This document shows positions 25,440 to 34,327 of a stretch of DNA of 64,000 nt, in pieces. Made by a program: the position numbers and the translations under genes. The notes under the pieces are model-generated. The model saw only the letters and a list, made by a program, of their open reading frames with translations. It was not told the DNA's origin and made no database searches. Location: contig OW818685.1 of the NCBI GenBank assembly GCA_942493245.1, forward strand, positions 868,001 through 932,000. The letters run 5' to 3'. The stretch's first letter is position 1. Every line of letters starts with the position of its first letter. The stretch is from DAOPYU01 sp942493245. GTDB taxonomy: Bacteria > Sumerlaeota > Sumerlaeia > UBA8349.

Positions 25440-25946
25440 ATGGAAATCGGGGATCTGATTGGCGCCAGCAGGACCAAACTGAATCTGACACAGGATCAGT
25501 TTGGCAAGCGGTACAGTGTGAGCGGCCCGGCCATTTTCAAGTTCGAGAAGGGCTACGTCAAGCCGTCGCTCGAGTTGTGGCTGCGCATGGCGAAGGACAT
25601 TGACATCACGGAGCAGGAAGCGGTGCTGATGTGGGCGCGCGGCAAACTGCCCAAGAAGTTCCAGAGCTTTGTGTCCATGGAGCCGCAGTCCGGCCAGAAG
25701 GCCAAAAAGAAAGAGAAGCCGAAAAAGAACGCCAACCCGGACGTTCTGCGCAAGGAAATCCTGGCCGACCGCACCGCCCCCAAGGGACTCAAGGCGTTCC
25801 TCAAGGACGAGGACATGTGGACGCTCTACAAGCCCACGGCTCAGGAAGTGGAAGTTCTGCGCGAAGTCTTTGCGCCCCTCGGTGAAGGTTCCAAGACCTC
25901 CTACCGCGAAGCGCTGCGCCTGATTCGCGAATTCGGCGAGAAATAA
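25440..25946 (+). CDS. XRE-family helix-turn-helix regulator
   Basis: A 168-residue protein with an N-terminal Cro/C1-type helix-turn-helix (IGDLIGASRTKLNLTQDQFGKRYSVSGPAIFKFEKGYVKPSLELWLRMA, residues 2-52). A Lys-rich linker (KAKKKEKPKKN) and an unrecognised C-terminal domain follow. GAGGAAGGAG precedes the ATG. The gene stands alone between an inverted-repeat leader and a strong terminator, so it is monocistronic. Its targets are unknown; the leader repeat suggests self-regulation. Confidence 0.85.
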   Translation: MEIGDLIGASRTKLNLTQDQFGKRYSVSGPAIFKFEKGYVKPSLELWLRMAKDIDITEQEAVLMWARGKLPKKFQSFVSMEPQSGQKAKKKEKPKKNANPDVLRKEILADRTAPKGLKAFLKDEDMWTLYKPTAQEVEVLREVFAPLGEGSKTSYREALRLIREFGEK

Positions 25947-25981
25947 GGACGATTGGCGTCCGGAAATGTCGAATTGCTTGA

Positions 25982-26015
25982 GAACCGCAGGCTCCCCAGC
26001 CTGCGGTTCTTTTTC
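25982..26015. terminator. rho-independent terminator between convergent genes
   Basis: GAACCGCAGGCT (25982-25993) and AGCCTGCGGTTC (25998-26009) form a perfect 12-bp stem with loop CCCC, followed by TTTTTC. It ends the XRE transcript. It sits 9 bp from the stop of the convergent minus-strand gene, so it may serve both, although the opposite strand lacks a T-run. Confidence 0.92.
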
Positions 26016-26023
26016 TATATGAA

Positions 26024-27439
26024 TCACTCACTTCGCGGTAGGAGTGGAGAACTGATCGTTTCGTCAATGCAAGCCAGAATTTCGAGTAGATTGCCATGCA
26101 CGACATGTTTGGCGGCCGCTTCAGTTTCCTTGGTCTTCGGTTCATACGCGACAGAGATACCCGCGGCCTTGAGCATACAGGCGTCGGGATCGCTGTCGCC
26201 TACCGCCAGTACACATTCGGGGCTGATACGGAGTTGATCGCACACATGAAGCAAGACATTCAACTTGCATATCTGGTGTTTTTTGCAACCATTTTCGTGT
26301 TGCATCGCCGGAGAAATAGACACCTCGCCAGTCGCAATGCCGCGTCCAAACCGCATCAAATGAGCAATACTGAAATCGGCGAACACTCGGCGCCGAATGA
26401 TCTCCGTTGCCACGAAAAAGCTGTCACTGACAATACCCACGCGATATCCGCGCTTGCGGAGCGCCAAAACCAACTCCACCGCGCCCGGCATCAACGGTAT
26501 GCCACGGGCCGCTTCTTCAAACACAGTTTTGGATACCCCCTGAAACAAGGCCGCAATCTGTCTGGTTCGTTCTTCAGGTGGCAACATCGCATGATCCAGA
26601 AGGGCATTCAACTCCTCCGTTTTGTTGACTCGATGGGCGAGATTGACCACGAACCGACCTTTCAACAATGTGCCATCCATATCGAATAATGCCAACTGCT
26701 CGGGCTGGCCGATTTTCTGGAAGGTTACGGCGAGTTCCGCTTGCGAGCGGCGTTCCACTTCCTCTACTTCCCGGACCTGCTGCGGGTCGAGTCGTCCATA
26801 TCGTCCGGCTCTGTCTATGATCACCCGAACGACCTGCTTGGCCATGTCGCCCAGTACCTCCAAAGCCTGACTGTCGTGCTGGATGTATCCTATATCGACC
26901 TGCTCGATTGTTGCGCCAGTGGCCGCGACATCCAGCAACAGTCCGACATCAACACCGTAGTCCGTTTCAAAACGAATATTGCGAAATACGGAACGGCGAG
27001 CGGCGATGATTCCGCCGAGGGGTTGATCGAAACTGGATAGTTCTGGAAAAAATGTGAGGAGCAAGGGACGAGCGGTCAACATCGTCACTCGCCCGGAAGC
27101 GCGTGTAAACCGCGCCTTGACAAAGTCGCATCGCCCCGCCAGCAAGGGCGCAGTCATCCGTTCCACCAAGTCTTCAGGCATCTCGGAAAGATCGCCGTCG
27201 AGGAAAAGGACTATTTCGTTATGGGCTGCCCATGCGCCGTCTTCCATCGACGCGCCTTTCCCGAGCAGGGTACTGATGACAACGCGAGCGCCCGCCTTCG
27301 ACGCAAGTTCTGGTGTACCATCAATGGATCCATCATCAATCACAATGACTTCCGTAACGCCGGGAGCGTGACGAACAAACTCCACGACCGATGCGACGGT
27401 AGGCGATTCATTCAACACAGGTATGATGACCGAGATCAT
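26024..27439 (-). CDS. glycosyltransferase family 2 - HAD phosphatase fusion
   Basis: A 471-residue two-domain protein. AGGAGG lies five bases before the ATG. Residues 1-235 are a GT-A nucleotide-sugar transferase (SVIIPVLNESPTVASVVEF, VIDDGSIDGT, LFLDGDLSE as the DXD-type motif, QPLGGIIAARRSVF) that resembles glucosyl-3-phosphoglycerate-synthase-like enzymes. From about residue 248 follows a HAD-IB/SerB-like phosphatase with all motifs: LFDMDGTLLKG, VGIVSDSFF, and VLAVGDSDPDACML. The natural reading is that the first domain makes a phosphorylated glycoside and the second removes the phosphate, as in two-step glucosyl- or mannosylglycerate synthesis. The acceptor is unknown. Confidence 0.8.
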   Translation of the reverse strand: MISVIIPVLNESPTVASVVEFVRHAPGVTEVIVIDDGSIDGTPELASKAGARVVISTLLGKGASMEDGAWAAHNEIVLFLDGDLSEMPEDLVERMTAPLLAGRCDFVKARFTRASGRVTMLTARPLLLTFFPELSSFDQPLGGIIAARRSVFRNIRFETDYGVDVGLLLDVAATGATIEQVDIGYIQHDSQALEVLGDMAKQVVRVIIDRAGRYGRLDPQQVREVEEVERRSQAELAVTFQKIGQPEQLALFDMDGTLLKGRFVVNLAHRVNKTEELNALLDHAMLPPEERTRQIAALFQGVSKTVFEEAARGIPLMPGAVELVLALRKRGYRVGIVSDSFFVATEIIRRRVFADFSIAHLMRFGRGIATGEVSISPAMQHENGCKKHQICKLNVLLHVCDQLRISPECVLAVGDSDPDACMLKAAGISVAYEPKTKETEAAAKHVVHGNLLEILACIDETISSPLLPRSE

Positions 27440-27716
27440 TATTATCCTCCTGTTCGCGTATTATGCTTATTTATATTTACCCACGGCAGGCGAAACGTAA
27501 AGCAAAATCTGCCGCTCCTCAATTACCTGCTCGTCATGTTGGATCATGTTTACGGCTCAAAATTGATGCTTGCGGGGAACGGCTTGTCATGGACGACAGC
27601 AAGAAGATGTGTTACTTTTCCACATTGTGGGTGAGGCGCTGAAGTATTCTTTGCCATCTCACCTTCCGGTTATCGAGATGAATTGACGGATAAATTTCTG
27701 GAAGAATGGACGGTAT

Positions 27717-29324
27717 ATGGTGTTTTCTATTCCCTTTTTCAGCGGCGGCATCGCGAGTGGACGAGTGTGGGCTTTGGCGTTTCTGGCCGCGAGTCTTTTT
27801 TTCTTCGCCTCTACGCCGAGGTTCTGCCTGGCCGATTCGCTCCCCGGAACTCCGGACGCGTCTGTGGTTCAGGCCGCGGGAGGCGAATCTCCCGGGCGCC
27901 ATTCTCCGGAACAGGCCGCCGATTCGGCCCAGACCGAAGGCGGGCATGGGGCGATTGCCGGGTACGACCCGCACGCCACCCCCCACCTTGTCTGGATCCT
28001 GCCTTTCGTGGCGCTCTTGCTCTGCATTGCGATCCTGCCGCTGGTCCACAAGACCGAGAAATGGTGGGAGCGCAACTCGAGTAAATTGATCGTGGCGTTG
28101 GCAATGTCCGGTGTCACCTGTCTCTACTACCTTTTTCGCGAGAACGGTTTTCATGCCCCGCCGGGACTGCCTTCGCTTCTGACCCTGCTGGAGCATGCGG
28201 TTCTGCTCGACTACGTTCCGTTTATTGTGCTCCTCCTGAGTCTTTACACCATCAGCGGCGGAATTCACCTGCGGGGAGACATTCCGGCGCATCCTCTGAC
28301 CAATGTGGCGCTTCTGGGGATTGGCTCGGTGTTGAGCAACCTGATCGGGACCACGGGCGCCTCAATGTTGCTCATCCGCCCCCTGCTCAACATTAATAAG
28401 GAGCGCCACAAGGTCCGTCACACGGTCATCTTTTTCATCTTTCTGGTCTCAAACATCGGCGGCAGTCTGACGCCGATCGGCGATCCGCCTCTGTTCCTCG
28501 GGTACCTGCGCGGGGTTCCCTTTTTCTGGACGCTGAAACTGTTCCCGGAATGGCTCTTCTGTACGGTGATTCTTCTGTTTGTCTATTATCTCTGGGACAC
28601 GTTCGAGTACCGGCGCGAAAGCCGTGAGGATCTCGCGCTGGATGAAAGCATTCGGGAGCCGATCGCGGTGGATGGCAAGCGGAATTTCTACCTGCTGGTC
28701 GGGGTGGTGCTGGCGGTGGTGTTTCTGGTGCCGGGTCAGACCTTGCCGGGCACCGCGTGGGTTGTGCCGGCGTATCTGCGCGAGGCGGTTCAGTTGGCCC
28801 TGGCGGGTCTTTCACTGGCCATCACGCCGCGTGGGGCGCGTCAGGCCAACGAATTCAATTTTACGGCAATTGGGGAGGTGGCCTGTCTCTTTATCGGGAT
28901 CTTCATTGCCATGCAGGTGCCGGTGGAGTTTCTGAAGATCAGGGGAGCGTCCATGGGGTTGAGCGAGGCGTGGCAGTTCTTCTGGGCGACGGGTATGCTT
29001 TCGAGTTTTCTCGACAACGCACCGACTTACGTTGTGTACTACTCGACAGCGGGAGCGCTGGATTTCCCCGCCGGGGTCGAGGTTCTGTCGGGCCTGAAGG
29101 ACGTCGCCAACGGCACGATTTCGGCGGCGCTTCTCAAGGCCATCTCCTGCGGGGCGGTTTTCATGGGCGCGATGACCTACATCGGCAACGGCCCGAATTT
29201 CATGGTGAAAAGCATTGCCGAGCAGTCGGGCGTCAAAATGCCCAGTTTTTTTGGATATATGGCCTATAGCCTTGCGGTTCTGTTTCCCTTGTTTCTGCTC
29301 GTCACCTGGATTTTCTTTGTATAA
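27717..29324 (+). CDS. NhaD/CitMHS-type sodium:proton antiporter
   Basis: A 535-residue polytopic membrane protein of the ion-transporter superfamily. The N-terminus has a signal-like helix and a His-containing loop (residues about 40-80). About 11-12 transmembrane helices follow, with the conserved SNLIGTTGASMLLIRP, FLVSNIGGSLTPIGDPPLFLGYLRGVPF, and SSFLDNAPTYVVYY motifs of the NhaD-type sodium:proton antiporters. The ATG at 27717 follows GGAAGAATGGACGG. lnt begins 26 bp after its stop and is probably co-transcribed. Confidence 0.85.
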   Translation: MVFSIPFFSGGIASGRVWALAFLAASLFFFASTPRFCLADSLPGTPDASVVQAAGGESPGRHSPEQAADSAQTEGGHGAIAGYDPHATPHLVWILPFVALLLCIAILPLVHKTEKWWERNSSKLIVALAMSGVTCLYYLFRENGFHAPPGLPSLLTLLEHAVLLDYVPFIVLLLSLYTISGGIHLRGDIPAHPLTNVALLGIGSVLSNLIGTTGASMLLIRPLLNINKERHKVRHTVIFFIFLVSNIGGSLTPIGDPPLFLGYLRGVPFFWTLKLFPEWLFCTVILLFVYYLWDTFEYRRESREDLALDESIREPIAVDGKRNFYLLVGVVLAVVFLVPGQTLPGTAWVVPAYLREAVQLALAGLSLAITPRGARQANEFNFTAIGEVACLFIGIFIAMQVPVEFLKIRGASMGLSEAWQFFWATGMLSSFLDNAPTYVVYYSTAGALDFPAGVEVLSGLKDVANGTISAALLKAISCGAVFMGAMTYIGNGPNFMVKSIAEQSGVKMPSFFGYMAYSLAVLFPLFLLVTWIFFV

Positions 29325-29350
29325 AGCGCGCTCCGAAAGGATTTTCTGCC

Positions 29351-31159
29351 ATGCGAGTGATTCAGGGCCTGCTGGGTTTTCGACCGGTGACGTTTATTCT
29401 CGAGCGGTTCTTCCCGTCGAGTGAAGAACTGGAACGTTTTACCACCTCGTGCTTCTGGGCGGTGATTTCGGCGGGCGTGCTGAGCCTCGCGTTTCCAAAA
29501 TTCGAGTTGAACTGCCTGGCGTGGATCGGGCTGATTCCTTTTCTGCGCCAGCTCTACCACTGCGGCCCGAAACAGGGATTCTGGATCGGGCTGGTTTTCG
29601 GGTGGGTCTTCTTTTATCTGAATCTGTTGTGGCTCAACCAGCTCTACGTGTTCAACCCCTGGATCGTGGTGGGTATCCCCATCATGGCGCTCATCTTTGC
29701 CTTTTTCGGTCCGGCTCTGTTTGGCGCGCTGGCGGCGCTCATTTTGCCGCACCGGGGGTGGCTGCGGTTCTTTTTTGTGCCGGCGCTCTGGACGGCGCTC
29801 GAGGTGTTGCGCGCCCAGACGGAACTGGGGTTCCCGTGGCTCTATCTGGGTCACACCCAGGTCAACTCGACGGGGATGATTCAGATCTGCGACCTGACCG
29901 GCGTGGCCGGGTTGTCCTTTGTGATTGTGCTGGTGAACCAGGCGCTGGCGGACAGCTATCGCTTCATCCTGCGCAAAAACGAGATCGGCGCCTATCGCAG
30001 CATCGTGCCCAAGTGGGTGGTGGCGGTTCTGGCTGTCGTGGCTGTGGTGGGTTATGGACAGTGGCGGCTGAATCAGGCCGGACCGGTTCAGAAGCCGAAC
30101 GACTCCGAGAAAGCGTTTCGGGTGGCGCTCATCCAGCCGGCGGTCGAGCAGAAACGGAAGTTTGCCAGTTATGCCCACGACGACCCCACCGTGCAGGTCA
30201 GCATTCAGAAGCAGATGAATCTGGAACTGGACAGTCAACTGCAAAAAGCGCGAAAGTCGTGCGAGGCCACCAGCGAATCTCTGCCGAACCTCTACATTTT
30301 GCCCGAGTCGGCGCTCACCAACGATTACTTCAATCTGATCCCGGCCCTGCAGGAAATGGTGCGCCAGTGGGCGGTCGAGGCGGGCGCGCCGATTTTCTTC
30401 GGCGCCAATCGGGTGGAGGGAACGGTTGTTGATGGATTCCTGAAAGAGGGCGCTCTGTTCTATAACAGCGCCTACCTGGCCGACCCCGACAAGGGGGTGG
30501 ATGTATCGGGCGCTTACGACAAGCAGCGCCTGGTGCCGTTTGGCGAGTACGCGCCCTTCCTCGGACGAATCCCCGGTTTCCAGCAGTACGTGCTCGACAT
30601 GGGGAGTTTTTCGATGGGGGATGTTGCTCGCATTTTCCAGGTGGGCGAGAAGCGGTTCGGCTGCCTGATCTGTTTCGAGTCCTGCTTCCCCAGTCTGATG
30701 CGCAAGTTTGAGGCGAGCGACCCCGACTGGATGACGATCATCACGAACGACGCCTGGTACGGCCTCAGTTCCGGCCCGCGGCGCCACCAGACGCAGGCCG
30801 TCTTCCGCGCGGTCGAGACGCGCCGCCCCATCGTGCGCGCCGCCAACACCGGCATCTCCTGTGTGGTGGATCCGTGGGGACGGGTTCTGAAAAGCCTGTC
30901 TCTGGACGAGGAGAAACCGACCCAGATTCTGGCCACCGTGCCGCCCCGTCCCGCTTACCTGAAGGGACACTCAACGTTCTACATGCGCTATGGGGAGTGG
31001 TTCGCGTGGTTGTGCGTGGCGTTGTGTGGAGCCGCGCTGTTGCGTGTGTTTATCCACCGCCGGCGGGCCGCTTCCGAGGAGTGGAACGAGGAAGCCTCTT
31101 CCACGCCGCAGACCCCGTCTACCAACCGTCCCTCGAAACGCCCGGGGAAGGCCAGATAA
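29351..31159 (+). CDS. lnt: apolipoprotein N-acyltransferase
   Basis: A 602-residue inner-membrane enzyme that adds the third acyl chain to lipoproteins. About eight N-terminal transmembrane helices precede a nitrilase-like periplasmic domain. Its Glu-Lys-Cys triad is visible: Glu in LYILPESALTNDYF, Lys in YDKQRLVPFGEYAPF and Cys in CLICFESCFPSL. TNDAWYG and RRPIVRAANTGIS are also conserved. A C-terminal membrane helix is followed by a basic Ser/Pro tail. It is longer than the usual 500-540 residues. Its presence supports a diderm envelope. Confidence 0.94.
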   Translation: MRVIQGLLGFRPVTFILERFFPSSEELERFTTSCFWAVISAGVLSLAFPKFELNCLAWIGLIPFLRQLYHCGPKQGFWIGLVFGWVFFYLNLLWLNQLYVFNPWIVVGIPIMALIFAFFGPALFGALAALILPHRGWLRFFFVPALWTALEVLRAQTELGFPWLYLGHTQVNSTGMIQICDLTGVAGLSFVIVLVNQALADSYRFILRKNEIGAYRSIVPKWVVAVLAVVAVVGYGQWRLNQAGPVQKPNDSEKAFRVALIQPAVEQKRKFASYAHDDPTVQVSIQKQMNLELDSQLQKARKSCEATSESLPNLYILPESALTNDYFNLIPALQEMVRQWAVEAGAPIFFGANRVEGTVVDGFLKEGALFYNSAYLADPDKGVDVSGAYDKQRLVPFGEYAPFLGRIPGFQQYVLDMGSFSMGDVARIFQVGEKRFGCLICFESCFPSLMRKFEASDPDWMTIITNDAWYGLSSGPRRHQTQAVFRAVETRRPIVRAANTGISCVVDPWGRVLKSLSLDEEKPTQILATVPPRPAYLKGHSTFYMRYGEWFAWLCVALCGAALLRVFIHRRRAASEEWNEEASSTPQTPSTNRPSKRPGKAR

Positions 31160-31169
31160 GGGGAACCCT

Positions 31170-32444
31170 TTGGAATCGTTGCGTGGCCCCTTTAGCCCTT
31201 CTCCGTCGCCATCGCCTGTAATCTCGCTCCGCTCGGTCGGCAAGCAGTTTCGGGTCCAGACGGGGGAACCGCATCTGGGGTTCCTGCCGGGACTGGGCCG
31301 GAAAGATCGTGTGTTGCAGGCGCTCGACGGGATTGATCTGGACGTGGCGCCCGGCGAGGTGCTGGGGATCGTCGGAGCGAATGGTTCCGGGAAAAGCACT
31401 TTGCTCAAAATCATTGCGGGTATTACCCCCCCCACCTCGGGCGAAATCTGCGTCGAAGGGCCGGTGGGGTCGCTGATCGAGGTCGGCGCCGGGTTCCACC
31501 CCGAACTGAGCGGTTACGACAATGTGTTCCTGAACGGCAGCGTCCTCGGGATAGACCGGGCCGACCTGCAAAAGCGCATGGACGAGATCGTCCGGTTTGC
31601 CGGGTTGGACGGGTTCATGGAAATGCCCGTCAAGCACTATTCCTCGGGCATGCTGGTCCGGCTGGGGTTCTCGGTTGCGCTCCAGATGCGCCCGCGCATC
31701 CTGCTGCTCGACGAAACGCTTTCGGTCGGCGACGCCGAGTTTCAACTCAAGGCCATCCAGGCCATCGAGGCGTTCCGCGACCGGGGGGTCTCGATCCTGA
31801 TCGTGAGCCACGACATCTACACCATCCTCAACCACGCGACCCGCGCCCTGTGGCTGCGCGAGGGGGGTGTGGGCGCGCTGGGGCCGACGGACGAGGTCGT
31901 GAACGCCTACCGGGCCTACATGGTGCGCAAGGCGGGCCGGGCGGCAGGGGAGATGCTGTCCCTGCAGGGCAATCTGCTCTACAGTGAGCCGCCCGCGCTC
32001 GAGCCGCCTCTGCGGATGACGCGCCTGGAAGTCAGCGGGCCGGACGGCCAACCCGCAGCGCGATTGGTGCGGCCCGGGCGCCTGACCCTTTCCGTCGCGT
32101 GGCGCACCGAACGTCCCCCGGTCGAGAACGTCCGGCTCTGCGTGGCGCTCATCCGCCAGCAGAACGAAGCCGTGCTCGTCGAGCAGGATTCGATGCGCAG
32201 CGGGCAGCGCTTCGGCCCGCTCGAGGGCGAGGGAAAAATCCGGCTCAGTTTCGACGTCTCGCGTTTCTTCAGCGATTCATTGCGGGTTCTGGCCGCCTTC
32301 TACGATCCCGCCGACCCCGAGCATGTCTGGGACCGACGTACCGCCGATTTCGATCTGGAAAATCTCCCCCAACCCACCGCCGAATCCTACGCCTATTTCC
32401 AGGACCCCTGTACGGAGATCGAACACATTCCGAATACGAACTGA
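31170..32444 (+). CDS. Wzt/TagH-like ABC transporter ATP-binding protein
   Basis: A 424-residue ATPase of the polysaccharide-exporter type. The start is a TTG at 31170, 10 bp after lnt, with AGGGG upstream; homology begins about 15 residues later (ISLRSVGKQF). The nucleotide-binding domain has Walker A (GANGSGKST), the truncated central region LIEVGAGFHPELSGYDNV typical of Wzt, signature YSSGMLVRLGFSVA, Walker B ILLLDETLSVGD and the switch His (IVSHD). Residues from about 270 form a C-terminal Wzt-type carbohydrate-binding beta domain. No Wzm permease or glycan gene lies nearby, so it is an orphan subunit here. Confidence 0.85.
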   Translation: MESLRGPFSPSPSPSPVISLRSVGKQFRVQTGEPHLGFLPGLGRKDRVLQALDGIDLDVAPGEVLGIVGANGSGKSTLLKIIAGITPPTSGEICVEGPVGSLIEVGAGFHPELSGYDNVFLNGSVLGIDRADLQKRMDEIVRFAGLDGFMEMPVKHYSSGMLVRLGFSVALQMRPRILLLDETLSVGDAEFQLKAIQAIEAFRDRGVSILIVSHDIYTILNHATRALWLREGGVGALGPTDEVVNAYRAYMVRKAGRAAGEMLSLQGNLLYSEPPALEPPLRMTRLEVSGPDGQPAARLVRPGRLTLSVAWRTERPPVENVRLCVALIRQQNEAVLVEQDSMRSGQRFGPLEGEGKIRLSFDVSRFFSDSLRVLAAFYDPADPEHVWDRRTADFDLENLPQPTAESYAYFQDPCTEIEHIPNTN

Positions 32445-32489
32445 AAGTCAGCCCTTTTGAGTCTTTTCTCTTTCCATGCAGTTCATTAT

Positions 32490-32787
32490 CCTGAAACCGC
32501 AGTTGAAACGAAGAAACGGGTCTTGACGCCTTGTCAGGCGGGGAAACAGGGTCGCAATCCGTTCACCCTGCCCTGAAATAGATGAGGTTCCTGTCGGTCA
32601 GAATTCTCATAAGTGTAGGTGAACCATTCGTCCATGAGGACTGGGTGGAATATTCTCCGCGCCGATCAGGAGATCGGCGTTCCCGGAGCCCCCATTCTTC
32701 CCTTGAAAAAGGCCATCTGGGGAGGGCGCGAGCGTCCCGCCCGCCTGAAAGAAAACCGGACGACAGGCGTTTAATGCGGTATTCAGG
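32490..32787. mobile_element. MITE-like repeat, copy 3 (298 bp)
   Basis: The left end CCTGAAACCGCAGTTGA (32490-32506) and the decayed right end TTTAATGCGGTATTCAGG (32770-32787) are inverted repeats of the family. Inside are GCCGATCAGGAGATCGGC (a compensated variant of the family hairpin) and GGGAGGGCGCGAGCGTCCCGCCCGCC. Flanks ATTAT and ATCAT differ at one base, a possible decayed 5-bp duplication. The right end lies one base before the stop codon of the minus-strand gene at 32789. It contains no gene. Confidence 0.72.
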
Positions 32788-32788
32788 A

Positions 32789-34174
32789 TCATTCGTCCCG
32801 GGGAACCGGAGATTCGGTCTCCTGTTTTTCAATGGGGCGCGGGAAGAGGGTCGGACAGGCGTGGAACGAGTGTTCGACGATGTGGACCTGAGGGTGGAGT
32901 GGTTCGAGCGGGTGGCAGGGGTTTTCTTCCCCGCTTCCCACGGGACACCGCCGAATCACCAGGAAGGTCTCGTCGTCCTCGGGTGAGAGGTGTTGCTGGT
33001 AGTCGCGCAGGGTCTTCTCAATGGCTTGTCCGACTTTCCAGGCCTGCTGCCCGTGGGCACGGCTGATTTCCCGGGCCAGACGCCATTCGCCGATTTCTTC
33101 TCCCGCCGGGTTGCGCGCTTCGGACAAACCATCCGAGTAGAGAACGATGAGGTCGCCCGGGTTCAGATCGAAACGGGCCATGATGTACTGTGCGGGCACG
33201 TTGATCCCCAGAACCGGTCCGTGCGCGGGCAGGAAAGTGGTTTTGCCCGGCGCCGTGACGAGGATGGGGGGCGGGTGACCGGCGCACCCGGCCGTGACGT
33301 GACCGGCGCGCGAATCCACCACCGCATAGGCCATTGTGACCAGAATCGGCGGGTCGAACTGTTCCTCGAGCAATCCCTTGTGGATGAATTCCAGGGCGCT
33401 CGGGGGGTGGTAGAGAATATCGGAATCGGGGTGAAGCATCTGGTGGGCGTGGATGAGTTCGCGGATCACGACGGTCACCATCGCGGCGCCTACACCGTGT
33501 CCGGCCACATCGGCCAGATAAAGCGCGACCTTTTCATCGCGCAGAGGCACGACGCCGAAGAAGTCGCCTCCCATCCGCTCGCAGGGCGCATAGTAACCGA
33601 AGAAGTCCAGCCCGTCAATGCGAGGAAACTCGGCGGGCAGCAGGCGGTTATGGATGCGCTGAGCCTGTTGCAGATCGGACTCGAGGATGCACTCCTGGTA
33701 CTGGAGTCGGGTGTAGGCGTCCTTGAGTTGCTGGAGGCTGACTTCGAGTTCGGCGTTTTTTTGTTTGAGATCCGCCAGGAGTTGATCGCGCTGTCGGGTG
33801 AGGAAGGAGCGATCCCCCGCCCGGTTGACGGCCAGGGAAAGCGCCGCGATCTCCGGGATGGGTTTGTCGAGAAAGTCGAACGCGCCCTGCTGGAGGGCCG
33901 ACTTGACATCCTCGCGCGACCCCATGCCGCTCAGGACGATCGTGACCATGTGGGGCCGCACCTTCTGGGCGGCTTTCAGGAGGGTCAGGCCGTCCATGTG
34001 GGGCATGGAAAGGTCGGTGAGGAGCACATCGAAATCCTGGTCCTGAAGCGCCTCGAGCGCTTCGAGTCCATCGGCGGCCTGACTGCACAGACAACCGTCC
34101 CGGCGCAGCACCTGCGTCACCGCCATGCGGATCATTTCGTCGTCGTCCACCACCAGAACCCGCAGATTCTCCAT
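32789..34174 (-). CDS. response regulator with PP2C/SpoIIE-type phosphatase output
   Basis: A 461-residue cytoplasmic signalling protein. The receiver domain (residues 1-120: VLVVDDDEMIR, phospho-acceptor Asp in VLLTDLSMPHMDG, Lys in FLDKPI) leads through a coiled coil (about 128-190) to an RsbU/SpoIIE-like serine phosphatase. Its metal-binding motifs are GGDFFGVV, LYLADVAGHGVGAAM and LYSDGLSEARN, ending DDETFLVIRR. Such proteins dephosphorylate anti-anti-sigma (STAS) partners when the receiver is phosphorylated. No STAS gene is adjacent. A response regulator with a kinase-like ATPase domain lies 5.4 kb away (39621-40520). The MITE at 32490-32787 abuts the stop codon. Confidence 0.9.
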   Translation of the reverse strand: MENLRVLVVDDDEMIRMAVTQVLRRDGCLCSQAADGLEALEALQDQDFDVLLTDLSMPHMDGLTLLKAAQKVRPHMVTIVLSGMGSREDVKSALQQGAFDFLDKPIPEIAALSLAVNRAGDRSFLTRQRDQLLADLKQKNAELEVSLQQLKDAYTRLQYQECILESDLQQAQRIHNRLLPAEFPRIDGLDFFGYYAPCERMGGDFFGVVPLRDEKVALYLADVAGHGVGAAMVTVVIRELIHAHQMLHPDSDILYHPPSALEFIHKGLLEEQFDPPILVTMAYAVVDSRAGHVTAGCAGHPPPILVTAPGKTTFLPAHGPVLGINVPAQYIMARFDLNPGDLIVLYSDGLSEARNPAGEEIGEWRLAREISRAHGQQAWKVGQAIEKTLRDYQQHLSPEDDETFLVIRRCPVGSGEENPCHPLEPLHPQVHIVEHSFHACPTLFPRPIEKQETESPVPRDE

Positions 34175-34260
34175 ACGAGACCTTTCGTGAAACCCCGCTG
34201 CGCTTGATCGAAATGCGCCACCGAATGTCTGTTTCGGGCGAAACTCCTGCGATTTCTGTT

Positions 34261-34290
34261 ACCCTACCACGTCCCTGCGTTCGAGTTCAA
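34261..34290 (-). promoter_or_regulatory. putative promoter of the RR-PP2C gene
   Basis: Read on the minus strand, TTGAAC (34290-34285), an 18-bp spacer and TAGGGT (34266-34261) match the TTGACA-17-TAGGGT arrangement ahead of the ffh operon. It lies 87 bp before the start codon at 34174. Confidence 0.4.
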
Positions 34291-34327
34291 GGTCTATTCA
34301 TACCGGAGAAGAGGCGTGTGACCATCC

